The notes under the pieces are model-generated. The model saw nothing but the letters and a program-made list of their open reading frames with translations. It was not told the origin of the DNA and did no database searches. 64,000 nt of DNA, from contig NZ_JAILYN010000001.1 in assembly GCF_019795155.1 (NCBI RefSeq), positions 124,001 to 188,000 of the forward strand. The letters run 5' to 3'. Both the position numbers and the translations under genes were made by a program. Source of the DNA: Marinobacterium arenosum. Its GTDB lineage: Bacteria > Pseudomonadota > Gammaproteobacteria > Pseudomonadales > Balneatricaceae. Shown in pieces: positions 58,620 to 64,000 of the stretch; the stretch's first letter is position 1; every line of letters begins with the position of its first letter.

Positions 58620-59039
58620 ATGCGCGAATTAGACCTGTCCCAACTCTACCGCTCCGCTATCGGCTTCGACCGCCTGGCCGCCACCCTCGATAAGATGAAC
58701 CGTGGCGAGCAGAGCCAACCCAGCTATCCGCCCTACAACATCGAACTTTTAGGTGAGCATCAGTATCGCATCACCATGGCGGTGGCCGGATTCGAACAGG
58801 ACGAGCTGTCGATCCAGAGCGACCAGGGCAACCTGACCATCACCGGTCGCAAGAAAGCGGAACAGGCGGAACGTCACTACCTGTATCAAGGGATCGCCGC
58901 GCGCAACTTCGAACGCCGCTTCCAGCTGGCCGATCATGTCCGCGTGGTCCGCGCCAAGATGGAGAACGGCCTGCTGCACGTCGACCTGCTGCAGGAGATC
59001 CCGGAAGCGATGAAGCCACGTACCATCGACATCGAGTAA
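58620..59039 (+). CDS. ibpA: Small heat-shock protein Hsp20 (IbpA type)
   Basis: 139-residue cytosolic holdase that binds aggregating proteins for DnaK/ClpB. N-terminus RELDLSQLYRSAIGFDRLAA is IbpA-like; the alpha-crystallin core runs from YNIELLGEHQYRITMAVAGF to the FERRFQLADHVRV and GLLHVDLLQEIP strands. The second ATG (58620) lies seven bases from AAGGA; the first ATG (58614) is too close and is part of the thermometer helix. Ends at a strong terminator. Confidence 0.93.
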   Translation: MRELDLSQLYRSAIGFDRLAATLDKMNRGEQSQPSYPPYNIELLGEHQYRITMAVAGFEQDELSIQSDQGNLTITGRKKAEQAERHYLYQGIAARNFERRFQLADHVRVVRAKMENGLLHVDLLQEIPEAMKPRTIDIE

Positions 59040-59069
59040 GCCCGGCTCAACCAACCCGCCCAAATGACG

Positions 59070-59106
59070 AAAATTGCCGACCCGTCCAGCGGGTCGGCAA
59101 TTTTTT
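59070..59106 (+). terminator. Terminator of the Hsp20 gene
   Basis: Perfect 15-base arms (59070-59084 and 59090-59104; core TTGCCGACCCG / CGGGTCGGCAA), 5-base loop, then T6. Confidence 0.95.
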
Positions 59107-59197
59107 ACCTATTTTTTACCCGTTCTGCGCATGCAATTGCGATAACCGCGCGATGCTGGCTACACTGCTTCCACTGGAAAGCAAGGATGCATTGCAC

Positions 59198-59686
59198 ATG
59201 GACCGACAACTATTGATCGACCGGCTGGTCAGCTTTATACGCCAGATCGGCCTGCAGGTAGAGTTTCACCGCATCGAGCAGGACTGTTTCCTGCCCGGAA
59301 TCCTGATTCACAAAGGGAAGCTGCTGGTCGACTGCGACCAGCTCGCGCATCCGGGCGACCTGTTGCACGAGGCCGGCCACCTGGCGGTGATTCCCACGGA
59401 CCGCCGTGACGGGACCGGCGCCTATGTCGGCCAGCAGCCGGCCGAGGAGATGGCGGCGATCGCCTGGTCCTGGGCCGCGCTGAGTCACCTGCAGCTACCA
59501 CCCGAGGTGGTATTTCACGCCAACGGCTATAAGGGCGCATCCGCCAGCCTCATCGACAACTTCAGCCAGGGCCACTATCTGGGTGTCCCGATCCTGCAAT
59601 GGCGGAGAATGAGCGCCGAGCCGCACCAGGCCAAGGCACTCGGCCTAGCGGCGTTTCCACAGATGCAGCACTGGCTGTGTCCCTGA
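59198..59686 (+). CDS. HEXXH-motif hypothetical protein (putative metallopeptidase)
   Basis: 162 residues with HEAGH at 57-61 (DLLHEAGHLAVIPTD) and a downstream acidic pair Glu83-Glu84 (QPAEEMAAIAWSWAA) placed like the third ligand of gluzincins. No signal peptide, so cytosolic. Start at ATG 59198 after AAGGA; an ATG at 59153 would add 15 weak residues. Function unknown; the motif suggests a zinc hydrolase, possibly acting on a single protein. Confidence 0.65.
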   Translation: MDRQLLIDRLVSFIRQIGLQVEFHRIEQDCFLPGILIHKGKLLVDCDQLAHPGDLLHEAGHLAVIPTDRRDGTGAYVGQQPAEEMAAIAWSWAALSHLQLPPEVVFHANGYKGASASLIDNFSQGHYLGVPILQWRRMSAEPHQAKALGLAAFPQMQHWLCP

Positions 59687-59732
59687 GCAGCCGCTATCCG
59701 CCCGCTGTTGCCGGATTATACGGTAATAACCG

Positions 59733-60260
59733 TCACGCCTCAGGCAGCGATGCGCAGGCCCGCCGGTAACGTGCGGCCATCGCATCATCAAAGCAGCAGA
59801 ACAGCACCCGCTCGATCACCGGGTATTGAGCCAGAGCCTCCGCCACTGTTTGCACCGCAAGCTCGACCGCCTTCTCGGCTGGATAGCCATAAACGCCACA
59901 ACTAATCGCCGGAAAGGCGATGCTGGTCGCGCCCTGCCCGGCCGCCAGCGCCAGGCTGTTGCGGTAGCAGCTGGCCAACTGCTCCGCTTCACGGTGGCCA
60001 CCGCCATGCCAGACCGGTCCGACGGTATGGATTACCCAGCGCGCCGGCAGCTTATAGCCGCGGGTCAGCTTGGCCTCGCCGGTGTCGCAGCCGTTCAAGG
60101 TGCGGCACTCTGCCAACAGTTCCGGGCCGGCGGCCCGGTGAATCGCACCATCGACACCGCCGCCACCCAACAGGCTCCTGTTGGCAGCGTTAACGACTGC
60201 ATCCACCTGCAAACGGGTGATATCGCTCTGGCACACTTCGATTCGCTCTGATATCGACAT
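59733..60260 (-). CDS. ymdB: Macrodomain O-acetyl-ADP-ribose deacetylase (YmdB type)
   Basis: 175-residue macrodomain: [20 protein letters not shown] is the ADP-ribose pocket and [10 protein letters not shown] the second loop. It hydrolyses O-acetyl-ADP-ribose and removes ADP-ribose from acidic residues; in E. coli YmdB also restrains RNase III. AAGGAGGTTGTC precedes ATG 60260. Confidence 0.92.
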   Translation of the reverse strand: MSISERIEVCQSDITRLQVDAVVNAANRSLLGGGGVDGAIHRAAGPELLAECRTLNGCDTGEAKLTRGYKLPARWVIHTVGPVWHGGGHREAEQLASCYRNSLALAAGQGATSIAFPAISCGVYGYPAEKAVELAVQTVAEALAQYPVIERVLFCCFDDAMAARYRRACASLPEA

Positions 60261-60453
60261 GACAACCTCCTTTTCAACGACCACAGGAACCGTACGGAAT
60301 ACCACCCTGGGGAGTTGTTATCTGGTAGGTGCTCGCAAAGAGCTACAACGGAACCTTAGCCGAAAAGAGAGAGGACTGATTGACAGTGCATTTAGGAAAG
60401 AGAATCAAACACACCGGGCAGGCATTGTCGCCTGCCCGGCTATAAGAATAGCT

Positions 60454-61401
60454 TCAGCCGATCGCCTGCTGCAGCGCATTGCGCACCGCCTGCGGCTCCT
60501 TCAGCGTTTTCAGGGTCAGGAACAGTGTTTCCACCTGCGGATAGCTGCGCTTCATCATGTGCAGCCACTGCTTGATGCGGCCATGCACGTAGCCCGGCGC
60601 GGACACTTCCACCAGCGCCAGGTAGTCCAGCAGCAGCTGGCAGATCTGCCGCCAACTCAGCGGCGGTGAAGCCTCACCCTGTTGCTCGCGTTTGATCTGC
60701 AGGGCCAGGTCCGGCCGGGCGATCAGGCCACGCCCGATCATCACATCCTGACAACCGCTAACCTCTCGGCAACGCAGATAGTCATCATAGTTCCAGACTT
60801 CACCATTGGCGGTGACCGGTAGCGACACCTCGTTGCGAATCCGGGCGATCCATTCCCAATGCGCCGGCGGGCGGTAACCCTCCACCTTGGTGCGGGCATG
60901 GACTGCCAGGCCATCGGCACCGCCGGCTTCGATCGCCCGGGCGTTGTCCAGCGCCAGCGATTTGTCAGCGTACCCCAGTCGCATCTTGGCCGTGACCGGC
61001 ACCTCTGCCGGCACCGCCGCACGCACCGCCTCGACGATTCGATAAACCTCGTCCGGCTGCTGCAGCAGCACCGCACCGCCGCGGTTCTTGTTGACGGTCT
61101 TGGCCGGGCAGCCAAAATTCAGGTCGATACCCGGTGCGCCCAGTTTGGCGGCCTTGCGGGCATTACCGGCCATTACCTGCGGGTCACTGCCAAGCAGTTG
61201 CAGCAGTACCGGGGTGCCATGGCGGGTGCGCCCGCCGTTGGCCAGCTCCGGCGACAGCCGGTGAAACACCTTGGCCGGCAATACCCGGTCGCTGACCCGC
61301 ACGAACTCGGTCACGCAGAGATCGATACCGCCCAGCCCGCTGAGCAGTTCGCGCATCGGCGGATCGACCACACCTTCCATCGGTGCCAGAATTATCTTCA
61401 A
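60454..61401 (-). CDS. dusC: tRNA-dihydrouridine(16) synthase DusC
   Basis: 315 residues, equal to E. coli DusC. FMN TIM-barrel enzyme reducing U16 of tRNA. Motifs: LAPMEGVVDPPMREL, FGCPAKTVNKNRGG with the catalytic Cys, VHARTKVEGY, ANGEVWNYDDY and MIGRGLIARPDLA. Start is the TTG at 61401 (KIILAPMEG follows), with AGGAG upstream; longer frames overlap the divergent thpR start. Confidence 0.93.
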   Translation of the reverse strand: MKIILAPMEGVVDPPMRELLSGLGGIDLCVTEFVRVSDRVLPAKVFHRLSPELANGGRTRHGTPVLLQLLGSDPQVMAGNARKAAKLGAPGIDLNFGCPAKTVNKNRGGAVLLQQPDEVYRIVEAVRAAVPAEVPVTAKMRLGYADKSLALDNARAIEAGGADGLAVHARTKVEGYRPPAHWEWIARIRNEVSLPVTANGEVWNYDDYLRCREVSGCQDVMIGRGLIARPDLALQIKREQQGEASPPLSWRQICQLLLDYLALVEVSAPGYVHGRIKQWLHMMKRSYPQVETLFLTLKTLKEPQAVRNALQQAIG

Positions 61402-61429
61402 GGGTTGTTCTCTCCTGATGGGAGTCGTT

Positions 61430-61951
61430 ATGCGTCTATTTGTCTGCGTCGATCCACCGGGTGCGGTCACCGAACAGATCGCAGCGCTGCTGCCCGCCGG
61501 ACGCAAGATCCGCTGGAATCCGCCGGATCAGCAACATTTTACGCTGGCTTTTCTCGGCGAACAGCCAGACAACCGGCTGGTCGAGGTTATTGAGGCACTG
61601 ACCGAAGTGCCACTGCAGCGCTTTACCCTCAGCAGCAAGGGGATCGGCTGGTTCCGCTCCGGGGTGATCTGGTTGGGGGTCGAGACCTGCCCCGAGCTGA
61701 TGCTGCTGCAGAAGCGGGTCAGCGACCGGCTGCAGGCAGCGGGCTTCAAGATGGAAAGACGCAGCTTCGTTCCCCACCTGACCCTCTGCCGCAGCCGCCA
61801 CGGCCTCGACGCCGGCCTGCTGGAGATGCTGGAGCACCGCTTCTACGATCAGCAGTTCAGCTTTACCGTCGACCGCTTCCTGCTTAAACGTAGTGAATTG
61901 CGCTCCGACGGCGCCCGCCATATCACCGAAGCGGTGTTCACCGCCGATTGA
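61430..61951 (+). CDS. thpR: RNA 2',3'-cyclic phosphodiesterase (LigT family)
   Basis: 173-residue 2H phosphoesterase; both HxT motifs are present (QQHFTLAFLG and VPHLTLCR). It opens 2',3'-cyclic phosphate ends to 2'-phosphate in RNA repair or tRNA metabolism. GGGAG before ATG 61430; a second ATG at 61418 is possible. Its start is only 29 bases from the divergent dusC start, so promoters overlap. Confidence 0.9.
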   Translation: MRLFVCVDPPGAVTEQIAALLPAGRKIRWNPPDQQHFTLAFLGEQPDNRLVEVIEALTEVPLQRFTLSSKGIGWFRSGVIWLGVETCPELMLLQKRVSDRLQAAGFKMERRSFVPHLTLCRSRHGLDAGLLEMLEHRFYDQQFSFTVDRFLLKRSELRSDGARHITEAVFTAD

Positions 61952-62035
61952 TCTCTTTTAACGCCAGCATCAATTTCATTAGCAGTGAGCACCGATGTTG
62001 CGTCGAATACCGGGCCGCGACTCGTATTAAGAAGC

Positions 62036-62059
62036 AAAAACGCCCTCCGAAGAGGGCGT
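62036..62059 (-). terminator. Terminator of purF-metZ with UUCG loop
   Basis: On the minus strand ACGCCCTC and GAGGGCGT close a UUCG tetraloop, followed by five T (62036-62040). It lies 38 bases after the metZ stop. Confidence 0.92.
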
Positions 62060-62097
62060 CTGCCGGGACCGTTTTGACGGCGCTTTTTTACCGACAA

Positions 62098-63315
62098 TCA
62101 GAGTGCCGCCAAACCCCGCTGCATATCCGTCTTCAGGTCATCCAGCGATTCCAGTCCCACCGACAACCGGATCAGGTTTTGCTTGATCCCGGCCACCGCC
62201 TTGTCCTCTTCGGTCATGCGACCGTGGGTAGTGGTGTACGGGTGGGTAATGGTGGTTTTGACATCGCCCAGGTTACCGGTGATCGACACCATCTCGGTGG
62301 CATCGATAAACCGCCAGGCCGCCTCCTGGCCGCCGCTGACCTCGAACGACAGCACGCCTCCGAAACCGCTCTGCTGACGCTTGGCCAGCTGGTGCTGCGG
62401 ATGGCTTGCCAAGCCGGCATAGTGTACCCGTTCGATCCCCGGTTGCTGCTGCAGCCATTCGGCCATCGTCTGTGCATTCTCGCAGTGGGCACGCATGCGA
62501 ATCGGCAGCGTCTCCAGCCCTTTCAGGAACACCCAGGCATTGAACGGGCTCAGGCAGGCGCCGCCGGTACGGATAAAACCGAAGATCTCCTCCATCTCCG
62601 CCTTGCGACCGACCACCGCGCCGCCGATGCAGCGTCCCTGACCATCCAGGTACTTGGTCGCCGAATGGACTACCAGATCGGCGCCCTGGCTCAGCGGCTG
62701 CTGCAGTACCGGGGTGCAGAAGCAGTTGTCCACTGCCAGCAAAGCGCCATGCTGATGGGCGATATCGGCCACCGCGCGCACATCGGTCAGTTCCGACAGC
62801 GGGTTGGACGGTGTTTCCAGGAACAGCAGCCGGGTGTTGTCACGCAGTGCAGCACGCCAAGCAGCCAGATCGGTCGGATCAACGAAAGTGGTTTCGATAC
62901 CGGCCCGGCTCAGGTACTTCTGGAACAGTGCCACGGTGGAGCCGAACACGCTACGCGAGCAGACCACGTGATCGCCGCACTTCAGCAGCGACAAGCCGAC
63001 ACTGAGGATCGCCGCCATGCCGGACGACGTCGCCACGGCCCGTTCGCCGCCTTCCAAGGCGGCGATACGCTGCTCGAAAGCCCGTACGGTCGGGTTGGTG
63101 AAGCGGGAGTAGATATTGCCCTCCTCTTCACCGCCGAACCGTGCCGCCGCCTCGCGGGCACTGGAGAAAACGTAGCTGGAGGTGGGATAGATCGGATCGC
63201 TATGCTCACCTTCGTCGCTGCGGTGCTGACCGGCACGCAGCGCCAGCGTCTCGAAGCTGCAATCTTCCAGCTCGAACTGGATACGCTGTTCGCGTTCAAA
63301 ACCCGGTCGGGCCAT
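62098..63315 (-). CDS. metZ: O-succinylhomoserine sulfhydrylase
   Basis: 405-residue PLP enzyme of the Cys/Met family that makes homocysteine directly from O-succinylhomoserine and sulfide. Motifs: YSRFTNPTVRAFEQRIA, SSGMAAILSV, PLP lysine in VVHSATKYLDGQGR, and SVGLESLDDL. Start ATG 63315 after AAGGAG; the upstream TTG lies inside that site's leader. Located 13 bases after purF, the arrangement seen in Pseudomonas, so it is co-transcribed. Confidence 0.95.
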   Translation of the reverse strand: MARPGFEREQRIQFELEDCSFETLALRAGQHRSDEGEHSDPIYPTSSYVFSSAREAAARFGGEEEGNIYSRFTNPTVRAFEQRIAALEGGERAVATSSGMAAILSVGLSLLKCGDHVVCSRSVFGSTVALFQKYLSRAGIETTFVDPTDLAAWRAALRDNTRLLFLETPSNPLSELTDVRAVADIAHQHGALLAVDNCFCTPVLQQPLSQGADLVVHSATKYLDGQGRCIGGAVVGRKAEMEEIFGFIRTGGACLSPFNAWVFLKGLETLPIRMRAHCENAQTMAEWLQQQPGIERVHYAGLASHPQHQLAKRQQSGFGGVLSFEVSGGQEAAWRFIDATEMVSITGNLGDVKTTITHPYTTTHGRMTEEDKAVAGIKQNLIRLSVGLESLDDLKTDMQRGLAAL

Positions 63316-63328
63316 CCGTCGGGACTCC

Positions 63329-64000
63329 TTAGTCAATTTTGTTCTGCAGGCAGGCGGACTCGTTGCTGTTGGTCTCGACTACCTTCTTGTTCTTGGCGGC
63401 ATCGTTACGCTTGGCTTCCAGACGCGCCAGGTAGGCTTCGTCCACGTCGCCGGTAACGTACTTGCCGTCAAACACACAGGTATCGAAATCCTCGATCTCG
63501 CTGTTGCCACTGCGGACGCTCTCCTTCAGATCATCCAGATCCTGATAAAGCATCCAGTCGCAACCGATCTCCTGACCCACTTCGTCATCGGTCCGGCCAT
63601 GGGCGATCAGCTCGTCGGCCGCCGGCATGTCGATACCGTAGACGTTCGGGTAGCGTACCGCCGGCGCGGCAGAGGCGAAATAGACCTTCTTGGCACCCAT
63701 CTCGCGCGCCATCTGCACGATCTGCTGGGAGGTGGTGCCACGCACGATGGAGTCGTCCACCAGCATCACCACCTTGTCCTTGAACTCCAGTTCGATCGGG
63801 TTCAGCTTGCGGCGCACCGACTTCTTGCGCTCGGTCTGGCCCGGCATGATGAAGGTACGGCCGATATAGCGGTTCTTGATAAAGCCTTCACGGAACATCA
63901 CACCCAGGTGATTGGCCATCTCCAATGCAGCGGTACGGCTGGTGTCCGGAATCGGGATGATCACGTCGATATCGTGATCCGGCCGTTCCCGCTTGACCTT
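63329..64000 (-). CDS. purF: Amidophosphoribosyltransferase (N-terminus outside window)
   Basis: C-terminal about 220 residues of PurF, the first enzyme of purine synthesis. The PRPP-binding signature [30 protein letters not shown] and the flexible-loop region [14 protein letters not shown] are visible. The glutaminase domain lies beyond the right edge. The tail ([19 protein letters not shown]) is variable in the family. Confidence 0.96.
   Translation of the reverse strand, partial: KVKRERPDHDIDVIIPIPDTSRTAALEMANHLGVMFREGFIKNRYIGRTFIMPGQTERKKSVRRKLNPIELEFKDKVVMLVDDSIVRGTTSQQIVQMAREMGAKKVYFASAAPAVRYPNVYGIDMPAADELIAHGRTDDEVGQEIGCDWMLYQDLDDLKESVRSGNSEIEDFDTCVFDGKYVTGDVDEAYLARLEAKRNDAAKNKKVVETNSNESACLQNKID

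Overview
The window is about 60% GC, densely coded chromosomal DNA from a gammaproteobacterium. The block tig - tRNA(Arg, His, Leu, His) - folD - cysS - glnS - ppiB - lpxH follows the Pseudomonas gene order, and metZ lies directly downstream of purF as in pseudomonads. Other content (DUF3012 and DUF2947 proteins, a TatT-type TRAP system, a two-gene ergothioneine operon, an NSS-family sodium symporter) suggests a marine, Oceanospirillales-like relative. That placement is inferred from gene content only. I see no prophage, insertion sequence, CRISPR array or rRNA.

Layout. 1-10.3 kb: trigger factor (cut by the left edge), a five-tRNA operon with a strong promoter, folD, a DUF2064 transferase, cysS, a beta-propeller lipoprotein, glnS, ppiB and lpxH. 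10.3-19 kb: miaE, a stand-alone Aer-type PAS protein, acnB, an EF-hand protein, fumC and a SAM methyltransferase. 19-25.3 kb: an operon of a GshB-like ATP-grasp ligase, a fused N-formylglutamate-amidohydrolase/DUF1704 (MATCAP-like) hydrolase and a gamma-glutamylcyclotransferase, preceded by hrpB. 25.3-30.5 kb: small proteins, a lipoate ligase, a J-domain protein and cinA. 30.5-41.7 kb: a four-gene MacAB-like efflux operon, a YedK-type DNA-crosslink protein, a P-type cation ATPase, a PrpA-like phosphatase and egtBD. 42-44.6 kb: an orphan LuxR-type response regulator and an NSS symporter. 44.6-51.8 kb: a beta-oxidation operon (thiolase, fadB, acyl-CoA dehydrogenase, ETF-ubiquinone oxidoreductase). 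52.3-56 kb: a TatT/TatP TRAP system whose small permease gene carries a one-base frameshift. 56-64 kb: a divergent DJ-1/MocR pair around a perfect palindrome, an ibpA-type heat-shock gene with a sigma-32 promoter and a ROSE RNA thermometer, ymdB, dusC, thpR, metZ and purF (cut by the right edge).

How genes work together. The most novel-looking unit is the 19.1-22.7 kb operon. It pairs an amino-acid/peptide ligase with three hydrolytic or cyclising activities that act on glutamyl or C-terminal amide bonds, so it could make and recycle an unknown gamma-glutamyl-type peptide or modify protein tails. The TRAP system lies divergently next to beta-oxidation genes, which fits the hydrophobic-ligand model proposed for TatT-type transporters. 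Many operons end in well-formed intrinsic terminators, three of them closed by UUCG tetraloops.
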